Below, in pieces: positions 41,936 through 50,818 of a stretch of DNA of 64,000 bases. The notes beneath the pieces are model-generated. The model had not been told where the DNA came from. It made no database searches and saw nothing but the letters and a program-made list of their open reading frames with translations. This DNA is from Gp6-AA40 sp035711805. GTDB taxonomy: Bacteria > Acidobacteriota > Vicinamibacteria > Vicinamibacterales > UBA2999. The position numbers and the translations under genes were made by a program. Positions within the stretch are counted from its first letter, which is position 1; every line of letters starts with the position of its first letter. The stretch covers positions 1 to 64,000 of the forward strand of contig DASTBV010000011.1 of NCBI GenBank assembly GCA_035711805.1, in the 5' to 3' direction.

Positions 41936-43057
41936 ATGTCCCCGGATCCGCAGGACGTCTACACAGTCGAGGAAGTAGCCCGCGCAGCCGGCGTTCCAGC
42001 CACCGCCGTCAGGGCGGTGCTCGCGAGCGGCGAAATCCGCCCGATCGCCGGAACTGCATTTCTCAGCGCGCCCGACGCAGTGAAGGCCGGCCGTCTCTTG
42101 CAGGCGGAATGGGCGGCGGCGGCGACGGCGGCCGTCCAGTCGATTCCCGCCGCCGACCCGGAGCCGTTATTTGCGCGTGTTGTTCGGAAATCGGGGTTTT
42201 CAGACCGGCGACGCAGCGTGCACACAGCCGGATCGTCGGCAATCCATGTTGTCCTGCTGGTGGTTCTGCTGTGGTGGACCTCCGGGCCCACCGAGACGGC
42301 AACCGTCACCGAGCGCCACGAGCCAGCTCGCCTCGTCTTCCTGATCACGCCCGGACCCGGCGGCGGCGGTGGTGGAGGTGGGTTGAAGAATCCGCTGCCT
42401 CCCCGGAAGGTCGAACGGAAGAGCCCCGCGCGCGCGAAAACACAGGTTCCGAAGGCCACTCCCGAGCGCGTGCTCGCGTCCCGGCGCGTCGAAGTGGAAC
42501 CTCCGCGACCCGTACCGCCGCCCGCTCCGACGCCGAAGCCCGTCGAGAAAGCGCCCGAGCCGCTGCCCTCGCGCGTCCTTGTCGCACCGGTCGTCGCAAC
42601 CGCGGGCAGCGATCGCGACCGCGACGGCGTGGTGGAGCGCGGGCGGAACACGGGTGAAAGCCAGGGCGCAGGCGCCGGAGGCGGAGCGGGGACCGGTCAG
42701 GGTATAGGCAGCGGTGAAGGGCTCGGCTCGGGCATTGGCGATGGCTCCGGTGGAGGCACCGGCGGCGGACCGTTCCGGCCCGGCAGCGGAATCGAGCCGC
42801 CGCGACTGCTCCGCGAGGTGAAAGCCGAGTACACCGACGAGGCGCGCCGCCGGGGAATCACCGGCGATGTTGTGCTCGAGATCGTCGTCAGGCGGGACGG
42901 ATCCGTTGGTGAGGTCACCGTTCTGCAGGGCCGCGGCGCCGGACTCGATCAGCGGGCCGTTGCGGCCGTTCGGCAGTGGCGGTTCAGCCCGGCGCGCAGG
43001 CGCGGCGAACCGGTGGACGTCATCGTGGAAGTCGCCGTGGAGTTCACCCTGAGGTAA
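41936..43057 (+). CDS. HTH-TonB fusion: energy transducer TonB with N-terminal DNA-binding-like domain
   Basis: A 373-residue protein of unusual build. Residues about 8-55 (VYTVEEVARAAGVPATAVRAVLASGEIRPI and FLSAPDAV) look like a MerR/excisionase-type winged helix. One membrane helix follows at about 105-122 (AIHVVLLVVLLWWTS), then a glycine run, a proline/lysine-rich spacer, a glycine/serine-rich spacer (about 245-285) and a C-terminal TonB domain (PPRLLREVKAEYTDEARRRGITGDVVLEIVV). The TonB part should link the proton motive force to outer-membrane receptors. The HTH end lies in the cytoplasm. It starts at ATG 41936 (GTG 41930 possible). It is followed six bases later by the FxLYD-like gene. 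Confidence 0.85.
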   Translation: MSPDPQDVYTVEEVARAAGVPATAVRAVLASGEIRPIAGTAFLSAPDAVKAGRLLQAEWAAAATAAVQSIPAADPEPLFARVVRKSGFSDRRRSVHTAGSSAIHVVLLVVLLWWTSGPTETATVTERHEPARLVFLITPGPGGGGGGGGLKNPLPPRKVERKSPARAKTQVPKATPERVLASRRVEVEPPRPVPPPAPTPKPVEKAPEPLPSRVLVAPVVATAGSDRDRDGVVERGRNTGESQGAGAGGGAGTGQGIGSGEGLGSGIGDGSGGGTGGGPFRPGSGIEPPRLLREVKAEYTDEARRRGITGDVVLEIVVRRDGSVGEVTVLQGRGAGLDQRAVAAVRQWRFSPARRRGEPVDVIVEVAVEFTLR

Positions 43058-43063
43058 CTGGAT

Positions 43064-43705
43064 ATGTTTCTTGTGGCTCTATCAATCACCGCTGTTATCG
43101 TGGCCTGCGCCGCGGCGGCCTATGCGTGGCGGGTCGCGCATCAGGATCGGCTTCGCTCCGAGGCGCGCGTCGCCGCACTGGCCGCGGCCATCGACGGGAC
43201 TGCCGGCGACGTCCCGGCGGCGATGTTCGAGCGCGCACCGCGAACGCGCCTGCAGGGTCGGCCGCTGCTGAAATTGGGCGTCGGCTTCGCGATGGCCGTC
43301 GCCATCATCGTGCTCGTCGCCATGAGCAGCGACCGCCGTGCGACCTCGGCCGCCGAGCCGCCGGCGGCCCCGACCGCGCAATCAACGCAGGAGCTGGAGC
43401 TGCTATCGATGCGCCATGCGCGCGCCGGCGACAATATGACGGTCACCGGACTCGTTCGCAACCGCGGTGAGGCCGCATCCGCGGCAATCATGGCGGTGGT
43501 ATTCGTCTTCGATCGGGACGGCGGGTTTGTGGCCAGCGGCCGTGCCCCGCTGGAGTTCCCCAGAATCGCGAAAGGCGACGAATCGCCGTTTCAAGTCACG
43601 ATCCCTGACGTGAACGAAGTAGGCCGCTACCGCGTGAGCTTCCGCACCGAATCTGGTATCGTCCCGCACGTGGATCGCCGGGCAACACTGCAGGTATCCA
43701 ATTGA
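43064..43705 (+). CDS. Membrane-anchored protein with FxLYD-like domain
   Basis: A 213-residue protein with an N-terminal hydrophobic helix (residues 1-22), a second helix at about 70-88 (LKLGVGFAMAVAIIVLVAMSS) and an exported beta-rich domain (about 110-213) resembling FxLYD: LELLSMRHARAGDNMTVTGLVRNRG and AVVFVFDRDGGFVASGRAPLEF. Such domains resemble Ig folds and are often near VWA or TonB genes. It sits between the TonB fusion and the VWA protein; its stop is nine bases before the next start. Function unknown. Confidence 0.8.
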   Translation: MFLVALSITAVIVACAAAAYAWRVAHQDRLRSEARVAALAAAIDGTAGDVPAAMFERAPRTRLQGRPLLKLGVGFAMAVAIIVLVAMSSDRRATSAAEPPAAPTAQSTQELELLSMRHARAGDNMTVTGLVRNRGEAASAAIMAVVFVFDRDGGFVASGRAPLEFPRIAKGDESPFQVTIPDVNEVGRYRVSFRTESGIVPHVDRRATLQVSN

Positions 43706-43713
43706 GGACCGCC

Positions 43714-44739
43714 ATGCGAATCCCTCCCGTCCTCGCCGGGCTCGCCGCCGTCGTCGTGGCGGCGGTGTCCGTGACCGCGCAATCGTCCGACGGCTTCCGC
43801 TTCCGCAGTGGCGTGGAGCTGGTCAACGTCACCGCCACCGTCACCGACGACAGCGGCCGATTCGTCGCCGGGCTGCGCAAGGAGGACTTCACCGTCTACG
43901 ACGACGGCGTCAGGCAGGAGGTGTCGCACTTCAGCAGCGATCGTGTGCCGGTCAGTCTCGGGATCGTCCTGGACACGAGCGGAAGCATGACGAGCGACAA
44001 GATCGCCACCGCCCAGGCAGCCATCGACCGGTTCATCTATGAACTGCTCGGCAAGGACGACGAGCTGTTCTTCATGGAGTTCGCGAATCGCCCGCGGCTC
44101 ACCCAGCAGTGGACGAAGGATCGCCGCCTGATCAGCCGCGCGGTGGGCCGGGTCAATCCGTCGGGCGGAACCGCGCTGTACGATGCGGTCGCTGAAGCGC
44201 TGCCACTCGCCAACGCCGGCGAGAACCGCAAGAAGGCGGTCCTGGTGATCTCCGACGGCAACGACTCGAACAGCGATATCAGCGTCGGCGAGCTGCGTCA
44301 GCTGATTCGCGAGAGCGAGGTGATGGTATACGCCCTCGGCGTCGACAGCACCAGTCGCAGCCGCTCCGGAGGCCAGGTGTCACCGCCACCGACGATCCCG
44401 AGCCCCATTCCGTTTCCCTTCCCCTTCCCCGGCGGGAGGCGGCCCGTCCTGCCGCAGACGACCGGCGGGATTTTCGGCGGGCGGAATACCAGCGCTGAAC
44501 GGGTCAACGCGGCCGCCCTGCGTCAGATCACCGACGATACGGGCGGGCGCACGGAAATCGTCCGCGGATTCGAGGGGCTGGACGCCGCGACCGCTCGCAT
44601 TGCCGACGAATTGAGCAAGCAGTACTACCTGGCGTACGCGAGCAGCGGGGAGAAAGACGGCCGGTGGCACGCTATCCGCGTGGAGGTTCGCGATCGCCGC
44701 ATGATCGTCCGGGCACGCCGGGGGTACGTGGCGTCGTAG
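43714..44739 (+). CDS. Secreted VWA protein of the acidobacterial VWFA-related type
   Basis: A 341-residue exported protein with a signal peptide (AAVVVAAVSVTAQ). An Ig-like segment (VELVNVTATVTDDSGRFVAGLRKEDFTVYDDG) precedes the VWA domain, whose metal site is intact: LDTSGSM, the SGGTALYDAV threonine and the ISDGND aspartate. A proline-rich loop (PSPIPFPFPFPGG) interrupts the last third. The Ig-VWA pairing is the family described as VWFA-related acidobacterial domain, which supports the taxonomic call. The ATG at 43714 has GAGG upstream; a TTG overlapping the previous stop is possible. Confidence 0.9.
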   Translation: MRIPPVLAGLAAVVVAAVSVTAQSSDGFRFRSGVELVNVTATVTDDSGRFVAGLRKEDFTVYDDGVRQEVSHFSSDRVPVSLGIVLDTSGSMTSDKIATAQAAIDRFIYELLGKDDELFFMEFANRPRLTQQWTKDRRLISRAVGRVNPSGGTALYDAVAEALPLANAGENRKKAVLVISDGNDSNSDISVGELRQLIRESEVMVYALGVDSTSRSRSGGQVSPPPTIPSPIPFPFPFPGGRRPVLPQTTGGIFGGRNTSAERVNAAALRQITDDTGGRTEIVRGFEGLDAATARIADELSKQYYLAYASSGEKDGRWHAIRVEVRDRRMIVRARRGYVAS

Positions 44740-44791
44740 CCCGCCGCTTTGGGAATCGGCGGTTGGAAGTTGGGAGTTATCATCGGTCTAA

Positions 44792-45529
44792 GTGCGTGTT
44801 CCCCTCATCGCGCTCGGGCTGAGCATGCTCGGCGGCCTGGGCGGCCTTCTCGTCGCTTCGGGCATTCTTCTCATTAACGACTCGCGCCGGGCGCGCCTCA
44901 TTCCCTGGCTCGTGAGCTACGCCGTCGGCGCGCTGCTCGGCGTCTCGATGCTCGCCATCCTCCCGAACGCGCTGGACAGTCTGCCGGCCCCGCGTGTGTT
45001 CGGCACACTGCTCCTCGGGATCCTCGCATTCTTCGTCCTCGAAAAACTCGTGCTGTGGCGGCACTGCCACATCCATGATTGCGAAGTGCACGACGGCAGC
45101 GTCTTTCCGGTGCTGATCGGCGATGCGTTCCACAACTTCGTGGACGGCGCGGTCATCGCCGCCGCGGTCATGACGTCCGTGCCGCTCGGCGTCAGCACGG
45201 CGCTGGCGGTGGCCGCTCATGAAATTCCCCAGGAGGTCGGCGACTTCGCCATCCTCCTCCACGCCGGCTATTCCCGCCGCCGAGCGCTGCTCCTGAATGT
45301 CACATCCGGGCTGGCCAGTGCCGGCGGAGCGATCGTGGCGCTGGTTGCGTTGAACCAGGTGCCGGTCATCCTGCCGTATTGCCTCGCCCTCGCCGCGGCG
45401 AGCTTTCTCTACGTGGCCATGGCGGATCTGATTCCCGGTCTGCACCGCGGCCGCACCGACGCCCATTCCATGCGTCAGATCGTCCTCATCGCGGCAGGGG
45501 TGGCGACCGCGTTCGTCCTGGTTCAGTAG
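44792..45529 (+). CDS. ZIP family metal transporter
   Basis: A 245-residue inner-membrane transporter for zinc or other divalent metals. About seven to eight helices; the family's metal-site helices are HNFVDGAVIAAAV and HEIPQEVGDFAILL. A histidine/cysteine segment between helices 3 and 4 (WRHCHIHDCEVHDG) is a likely metal-binding loop. Start GTG at 44792. The gap before it (44740-44791) contains a CCGCCG/CGGCGG inverted repeat, a short run resembling period-7 units and a TTATCAT that may serve as -10. Confidence 0.93.
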   Translation: MRVPLIALGLSMLGGLGGLLVASGILLINDSRRARLIPWLVSYAVGALLGVSMLAILPNALDSLPAPRVFGTLLLGILAFFVLEKLVLWRHCHIHDCEVHDGSVFPVLIGDAFHNFVDGAVIAAAVMTSVPLGVSTALAVAAHEIPQEVGDFAILLHAGYSRRRALLLNVTSGLASAGGAIVALVALNQVPVILPYCLALAAASFLYVAMADLIPGLHRGRTDAHSMRQIVLIAAGVATAFVLVQ

Positions 45530-45676
45530 GCAGATCGGCGCACTTCGGCTGGCAGAAGCTTTGCCGTCGGAGCGTCTGGAGGCTGGCGCGGCCCTGGACC
45601 CACTACAATGCGGCCGCGCGTCATACCCTGTGTCATAGCCGCGACCGCGCCGGTCTCCACCTCAGGAGGAAGTCAC

Positions 45677-46219
45677 ATGTGGACACGGTTTCTCGCGTCA
45701 GCGTTGGTGGTACTCGCGCTGACTGTTCCTGCTTTTGCGCAGGACCCCTCGTCGTTACAGATCTTCCGCAACGTGCAGCGGCAGGTCCTCACCTACTCGC
45801 ACTTCACGGTGTTCGACTCGGTGAATGCCCGGATCAAGGACGGTGTCGTCACGCTGACCGGGAAAGTGCTGATGCCGTTCAAGAAGGACGATCTGGGAGA
45901 ACGCGTCGCCAAGGTGCGCGGCGTCAAAGCGGTCAACAACCTGCTCGAGATTCTGCCGGCATCGAAGTCCGACGACGAGCTGCGTAGAGGAATCGCCGAC
46001 GCGATTTACAGCAACGCGTCGCTCTCACGGTACGGCGCGCAGGTCAACCCGCCGATTCACATCATCGTCGAGCGCGGCCGGGTGACGCTGGAAGGCGTCG
46101 TCAACAACAACGTCGACCGGCAGCTGGCGTACGCGATCGCCTCGATGTTCCAGGCGTTTTCGGTGAAGAACGAATTGCGAACCGACGAGGAAATGAAGAA
46201 GGAGCTCGAAAAGCTCTAG
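45677..46219 (+). CDS. Periplasmic BON-domain protein
   Basis: A 180-residue exported protein with a signal peptide (ASALVVLALTVPAFAQ) and two BON domains: about 30-90 (VFDSVNARIKDGVVTLTGKVLMP) and about 100-170 (PPIHIIVERGRVTLEGVVNNNVDRQLA). BON domains bind phospholipid or act in envelope stress proteins such as OsmY. The ATG at 45677 has a perfect AGGAGG upstream, which excludes the in-frame start at 45608. A TACAAT at 45604 is a plausible -10. It converges with the GNAT gene, overlapping by four bases. Confidence 0.88.
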   Translation: MWTRFLASALVVLALTVPAFAQDPSSLQIFRNVQRQVLTYSHFTVFDSVNARIKDGVVTLTGKVLMPFKKDDLGERVAKVRGVKAVNNLLEILPASKSDDELRRGIADAIYSNASLSRYGAQVNPPIHIIVERGRVTLEGVVNNNVDRQLAYAIASMFQAFSVKNELRTDEEMKKELEKL

Positions 46220-46815
46220 GCCGGCAGGTCCTTCGAGAGCTGCAGCTCGTCGACGATCGGAATGTCCGCGAAGCCGACGAGCCCTTCATTCTGCGGCTGA
46301 GCGGCAATGGCGCCGGGCAGCACCCGGGTGACCCGATATCCCCGGCGCAGGTAGAAATACTGCGCCGGAATGTTGTCGTTCGAAAGCGTGACGACGACTC
46401 TTCCCAGTTCGAGCCGGCGGGCGAGCAGCTCCGCTTCGGCCAGCAGGTAGCTTCCAATCCCGGCACGCTGCCACATCGGATCCGTCGCCAGCGCGATGAT
46501 GTGCAGCGCCGCTGAGAGGCGCCGCCACGCCAGCGCACCCGACACGCCGCCCTCCGTCTCGGCGACGAGCAGATCCGCGTGCTCGGGCGTCACCGGCTGG
46601 CCGTCGGCAACGAGCTGACGGCCGCCGAACTCGCGGCGGAAGATGTCCTCGGCAACCTCGCGGTCCGCGGCCGTGGCTTCACGCACCAGCGGCGGAGCGA
46701 GATCGACGCGCGGCCGGCAGCCGCACACCACCTGGAGGCGCGCGTCGGGCCACGCGGCGACGCGGCCACAGCGGCCGCACCGCAGCACTGCGGGCCATGG
46801 CGCCTGCGGCCGCAT
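46216..46815 (-). CDS. GNAT acetyltransferase with N-terminal zinc-ribbon-like segment
   Basis: A 199-residue protein. Residues about 10-35 carry CGRCG and CGC (CxxC, then CxC after about 13 residues), a likely zinc knuckle. The rest is a GNAT domain: ALHIIALATDPMWQRAGIGSYLLAEAELLARRL contains the acetyl-CoA loop QRAGIG, and VTLSNDNIPAQYFYLRRGYRVTRVLPG is the classic C-terminal part. The ATG at 46815 shares a base with the stop of the lipoprotein gene upstream (TGATG), so the start is well supported and the two are coupled. Acceptor unknown. Confidence 0.88.
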   Translation of the reverse strand: MRPQAPWPAVLRCGRCGRVAAWPDARLQVVCGCRPRVDLAPPLVREATAADREVAEDIFRREFGGRQLVADGQPVTPEHADLLVAETEGGVSGALAWRRLSAALHIIALATDPMWQRAGIGSYLLAEAELLARRLELGRVVVTLSNDNIPAQYFYLRRGYRVTRVLPGAIAAQPQNEGLVGFADIPIVDELQLSKDLPA

Positions 46816-47573
46816 CAGACGGGCGACTCCGCGACGTCGGTCTGGCGTCCGCGGCGGGCGAGCCACCACACAACGGCGGCAAACGTGAGCGCGGCGGCGA
46901 CCACCGTCGAGCCGAACAAGAGCAGCGTCCTGTACAGGATCGACTCGGGCGCCATCTGGACGCGGAGGTCCAGCGGCTCCCCGTCTGTGCGGACGGAGAG
47001 CGGCTGTTCCCACTCGAGAATGTTGCCGCGGCGCACGTGGGCGGAGCTGTTGTGGAACAGGATCTCGCTCGGCAGGTGCATCCGGAAGGCGACCAGCTCG
47101 CTGCCATCCCATCCGACGTCGCTGACATGGCGGCCGGCAGACGGTCCGACGACCTGATTGAACTCGATGCGATCGCTGTCGCGGCGGAACTCGTACCTGG
47201 ACCATCCGAACATCCGGATCTGCGCCAGCCTGCGGACGTCGTCCACCTGAACGCTGACGTGGACAAACCGACGACCGTCGTGCCGCGACGTGCTGAGTGC
47301 GACGGCGGAGTCCGGATGCGCAAACAGCGCGCGGACACGGTCGCGATCGAGCCGCGCGCGAGCGTCGGTGGGCAGGTCAACGCCGTGCAGCGCGACAAGC
47401 GCGGGCACCGACGCGCTGAGATTGAGCGTCGCCGAGCCGTCGAGACCGAGGTACAACTCCTCTTCGTACTCGTACTGCGGCTTGAGCACGCGACCGCTGC
47501 ATGCGGTGGCTATCGCACTACAGCAGAGCACGACGCACACGGCGACGCGTCCTGCAATCGGCATGACCAGCAA
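46815..47573 (-). CDS. Membrane-anchored lipoprotein of unknown function (DUF3153-like)
   Basis: A 252-residue protein with a lipoprotein-like signal peptide (SAIATACSG, with Cys near residue 25 as the lipidation site) and a C-terminal membrane helix (about 215-238, LLLFGSTVVAAALTFAAVVWWLA) followed by a basic tail. The region between is beta-rich and lacks catalytic motifs. This layout resembles DUF3153 proteins. It starts at ATG 47573, or nine bases downstream, and is divergent from polA with a gap of 25 bases. Confidence 0.75.
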   Translation of the reverse strand: MLVMPIAGRVAVCVVLCCSAIATACSGRVLKPQYEYEEELYLGLDGSATLNLSASVPALVALHGVDLPTDARARLDRDRVRALFAHPDSAVALSTSRHDGRRFVHVSVQVDDVRRLAQIRMFGWSRYEFRRDSDRIEFNQVVGPSAGRHVSDVGWDGSELVAFRMHLPSEILFHNSSAHVRRGNILEWEQPLSVRTDGEPLDLRVQMAPESILYRTLLLFGSTVVAAALTFAAVVWWLARRGRQTDVAESPV

Positions 47574-47598
47574 TCATATCTGAGATACTTCCTGACAC

Positions 47599-50346
47599 AT
47601 GGCCGTTCGGCTCGCTGACACTCGCGCAGGGCAGGCCCGCCGCACCCTCTTTCTGATCGACGGAAGCTCACAGATGTACCGGGCCTATCATGCGTTCCGT
47701 GGGCGCGGACTGTCGAATCAGGAAGGACAGACCACCCATGCGGTCTACGTCTTCGTCACCATGCTTCGCAAGCTGATCGCCGATCACCACCCGGAGTACA
47801 TCGCGGCATCGTTCGACCTCGCCGGGCCGACCTTTCGCGATCAGCTGGTCGCCGACTACAAGGCCAACCGGGCGGCGATGCCGGACGACCTGGCCGAGCA
47901 GATCAACTGGGTCCATCAGGCATGCGAGGCGATGGGCGTGCCGATCCTGACGGCGGCCGGCTACGAGGCCGACGACGTCATCGGAACCGTGGCCACGCGT
48001 GCGCGCGCCGACGGCTTCGAGGTCGCCATCGTCTCGATCGACAAGGATTTCTTTCAGATGGTCGGCTCGGGAATCCGCGTCTACGATCCGCGCGAGGACG
48101 GCGCCTGGTTCGACAGTGACGGGGTCGTCGAGAAGTTCGGCGTACGGCCGGAACAGGTCACCGACGTGCTGGCGCTCGTCGGCGACACCAGCGACAACGT
48201 CGCCGGCGTTCCCGGGATCGGCAAGAAGGGAGCCGTCGACCTCGTCACGCAGTTCGGTGGGCTCGACGCGATGCTCGAACGGCTGGGCGAGCTGAAACCG
48301 AAACAGCGCGAGACCTTGTCCACGCATCGGGAAGACGCGCTGCGCAGCCGGGAGCTCGTCACCATTCGCACGGACGTTCCGCTCGACATCGACTTCGAGT
48401 CGTTGCGCTATCGCGGCGCGTCGCGCGAACGATGCTACGAGCTGTTTACCCGCCTCGCGTTCCGGACTCTCGTCAACGACTACGCGCCGACGGCGGACAC
48501 GATTCAGAAGGATTACCGGCTCGTCCCGACGCTGACCGAGCTCGATGCGCTCATCGAGGATCTGCGGCGGGCCGGCGAGTTCGCCTTCAGGATCATCCCG
48601 GATTCGCCGTCCGCCATGCGGGCGCGCATCGTCGGCATCGCCTTTTCCACACGCGATCGCGACGCCCGCTACGTACCGCTCGGTCACCAGAACGCCGACA
48701 CGAACGACGACCTGCTGGCCAGCGCCGCGGCGCCGACGCAAGTCGATGCGCGGGCCGCCCTCGATCGACTGCGGACGATCTTCGAAGATGAGGCCGTCCG
48801 CAAGGTGGGGCACGACGTCAAGTTCGAAATCATCGTGCTCGCCGGACATGCAATCGCGCTTCGCGGCGTGGCGTTCGATTCGATGCTTGCCAGCTATCTC
48901 CTCGACGCCACGCGGTCCGGTCACCCGCTCGAAGAGACCTCGCTCGAGCACCTCGGCTACAAGGCACTGACGGACGAAGACGTCTGCGGACGCGGTGCCA
49001 GGGCCGTGTCGTTCGCCCGGCTCGCGCCCGAGGCGCTCCTCAATTACGCGGGCGAGCGGGCCGACCTCGCCCGCCAGCTGTCGAACCGGCTGGCGCCGCT
49101 GCTCGTCACCGACCACCTGGAGCCGGTCTATCGCGAGCTCGAGATGCCGCTGATTCCGGTGCTGGCCGACATCGAACGCGCCGGCATCGGGCTGGACGCG
49201 GTGGCCCTGGGCGCCCAGTCGCGCCATGTCGAGCAGGAACTGGCCGGGTACACAGCGCGCATCTTCGAACTCGCCGGCGAAGAGTTCAACATCAACTCAC
49301 CGCAGCAGCTGGGCCGCATCCTCTTTGAAAAGCTGCAGCTCACCCCGGGGAAGAAAACGGGGAAAACGCGATCCCAGTCCACGGCGGCGGAGGTCCTGGA
49401 GGAGCTCGCGCTGTCGCACGACCTGCCGCGCCTCGTTCTCGAGTGGCGCGCGCTGCACAAGCTGAAGAGCACCTACATCGACGCGCTGCCGCTGATGGTG
49501 CATCCCGAGACCGGCCGTGTACACACCTGTTTCAACCAGGCTGTTGCGGCCACCGGGCGCCTGAGCAGCTCCGATCCAAACCTGCAGAACATTCCGATTC
49601 GCACGGAACTGGGGCGGGAGATCCGCCGCGCCTTCATCGCCGCGCCGGATCACGTGCTGATTTCCGCCGACTACTCGCAGATTGAGTTACGGGTGCTCGC
49701 GCACATGGCCGGCGAGGAAGCGCTGATCGAAGCGTTCCGAACCGGCGAAGACATCCACGAGCGCACGGGGTTGAAGCTGTTCGGGCCCGACAGCGGGCTC
49801 GACAGGCACGTGCTGCGCAGCCGCTCGAAGATGGTCAACTATGCCGTCCTCTACGGAAAGACGCCGTTCACGCTGTCGCGCGACATCAACGTGACGCAGG
49901 AAGCCGCGCAGGAATTCATCGACGCGTACTTCGCCGGCTTTCCCCGGGTTCGCGCCTTCATCGATCGCCTCCTCGACGAGGCGCGCGTGACGGGCGTCGT
50001 CCGGACGATGGCCGGGCGCCGGCGGCTGGTGCCGAACCTCACCAGCCGCAATTTCCAGATGCGCGCGCAGGCCGACCCCGAGGCCGTCAATATGCCGATT
50101 CAGGGCTCAGCGGCGGACATCCTCAAGAAGGCCATGATCGATCTGCACGCGGAGCTTCCACGCCGCGGGCTGAAGACACGGATGATCCTCACCGTTCACG
50201 ACGAGCTGCTGTTCGAGAGTCCGCGCGACGAAGCCGACGCCGCAGCGGCGCTCGTCCGCGATCGAATGGAGAACGCGATGGCGCTGAGCGTGCCGCTGAC
50301 CGTGGACGTCGGCATCGCCGAGAATTGGAGAGACGCGAAGCCTTAA
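47599..50346 (+). CDS. polA: DNA polymerase I
   Basis: Repair and Okazaki-fragment polymerase of 915 residues. Domains: 5'-3' exonuclease (about 15-300; LFLIDGSSQMYRAYHAF, AGYEADDVIGT), 3'-5' exonuclease fold (about 310-500) and family A polymerase (about 510-915; motif A VLISADYSQIELRVLAHMAG, O-helix RSKMVNYAVLYGK, motif C ILTVHDELLFE). In the exonuclease fold the E. coli residues D355, E357, D424 and D501 are replaced by Arg331, Ile333, Glu and Arg, so proofreading is probably lost. The O-helix has Tyr748 where E. coli has Phe762. The start ATG is 25 bases from the divergent lipoprotein gene. Confidence 0.96.
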   Translation: MAVRLADTRAGQARRTLFLIDGSSQMYRAYHAFRGRGLSNQEGQTTHAVYVFVTMLRKLIADHHPEYIAASFDLAGPTFRDQLVADYKANRAAMPDDLAEQINWVHQACEAMGVPILTAAGYEADDVIGTVATRARADGFEVAIVSIDKDFFQMVGSGIRVYDPREDGAWFDSDGVVEKFGVRPEQVTDVLALVGDTSDNVAGVPGIGKKGAVDLVTQFGGLDAMLERLGELKPKQRETLSTHREDALRSRELVTIRTDVPLDIDFESLRYRGASRERCYELFTRLAFRTLVNDYAPTADTIQKDYRLVPTLTELDALIEDLRRAGEFAFRIIPDSPSAMRARIVGIAFSTRDRDARYVPLGHQNADTNDDLLASAAAPTQVDARAALDRLRTIFEDEAVRKVGHDVKFEIIVLAGHAIALRGVAFDSMLASYLLDATRSGHPLEETSLEHLGYKALTDEDVCGRGARAVSFARLAPEALLNYAGERADLARQLSNRLAPLLVTDHLEPVYRELEMPLIPVLADIERAGIGLDAVALGAQSRHVEQELAGYTARIFELAGEEFNINSPQQLGRILFEKLQLTPGKKTGKTRSQSTAAEVLEELALSHDLPRLVLEWRALHKLKSTYIDALPLMVHPETGRVHTCFNQAVAATGRLSSSDPNLQNIPIRTELGREIRRAFIAAPDHVLISADYSQIELRVLAHMAGEEALIEAFRTGEDIHERTGLKLFGPDSGLDRHVLRSRSKMVNYAVLYGKTPFTLSRDINVTQEAAQEFIDAYFAGFPRVRAFIDRLLDEARVTGVVRTMAGRRRLVPNLTSRNFQMRAQADPEAVNMPIQGSAADILKKAMIDLHAELPRRGLKTRMILTVHDELLFESPRDEADAAAALVRDRMENAMALSVPLTVDVGIAENWRDAKP

Positions 50347-50348
50347 AG

Positions 50349-50388
50349 GCAGGCCTCAGGAATCAGGGCTCAGGCCTCAGGGCTGGTC
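50349..50388. repeat. Left inverted arm with 7-bp units
   Basis: After GCAGG come five consecutive 7-base units: CCTCAGG, AATCAGG, GCTCAGG, CCTCAGG and GCTGGTC. The arm begins two bases after the polA TAA. It is the inverted copy of 50819-50858, but the AATCAGG unit is in position two here and in position three there. Confidence 0.85.
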
Positions 50389-50460
50389 AAGGGATCGGGG
50401 ACGAGGCGAGAGGTACGCAGTAACTGAGAATCGAAGTCGTTGGGCCGGTGATCAGAAACC

Positions 50461-50770
50461 GCGTACGAGATCGCATGTCGGTTCCCGCGCGACGAGCAGC
50501 CTGCCCTGGGTTATCAGGTTCGCAAGTCATCGCTGTCGATTCCTTCAAACGTCGCGGAGGGCTTCTCGCGGCATTCGACAGCCTTCTATTGTTCAGCACC
50601 TCTGGACGGCGCACGCCTCCGGCGCGGAGCGGGAGACGCAGCTAACCGTGGGCACTCGAATCGGAATCGTCAGTGAGGTCGAAGCAGAAGCGCTCATTCG
50701 TGACGCAGCGGAAGTGGGGCGAATGATCAACGGATTGGTCGCATCACTCGAACGCGGCCGCTGCCGTTAA
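50461..50770 (+). pseudogene. Degraded four-helix-bundle protein gene (S23/IVS type)
   Basis: Two reading frames carry the two halves of a small four-helix-bundle protein. From 50461 one frame reads AYEIACRFPRDEQ, then KSSLSIPSNVAEGFSRHS, which matches the family core (FP-E, then S-PSNIAEGF). The second half is in another frame from about 50623: ERETQL, then AEVGRMINGLVASLER, ending with TAA at 50768-50770, which matches the family C-terminus. At least one frameshift near 50600 separates them, and a TGA in the first frame at about 50450 blocks the N-terminus. The family is known from intervening sequences in 23S rRNA and from diversity-generating retroelement accessory proteins; neither context exists here. 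Confidence 0.82.
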
Positions 50771-50818
50771 CGCCTAAAGACTTTGGGCCCGAATCACCAA
50801 AGCCGTCACTGATGTCTG

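Noticed and set aside
50461..50770. Four-helix-bundle remnant as an Avd protein of a diversity-generating retroelement
   Set aside because: No reverse transcriptase, template repeat or variable repeat is in the window; only the fold family is shared.
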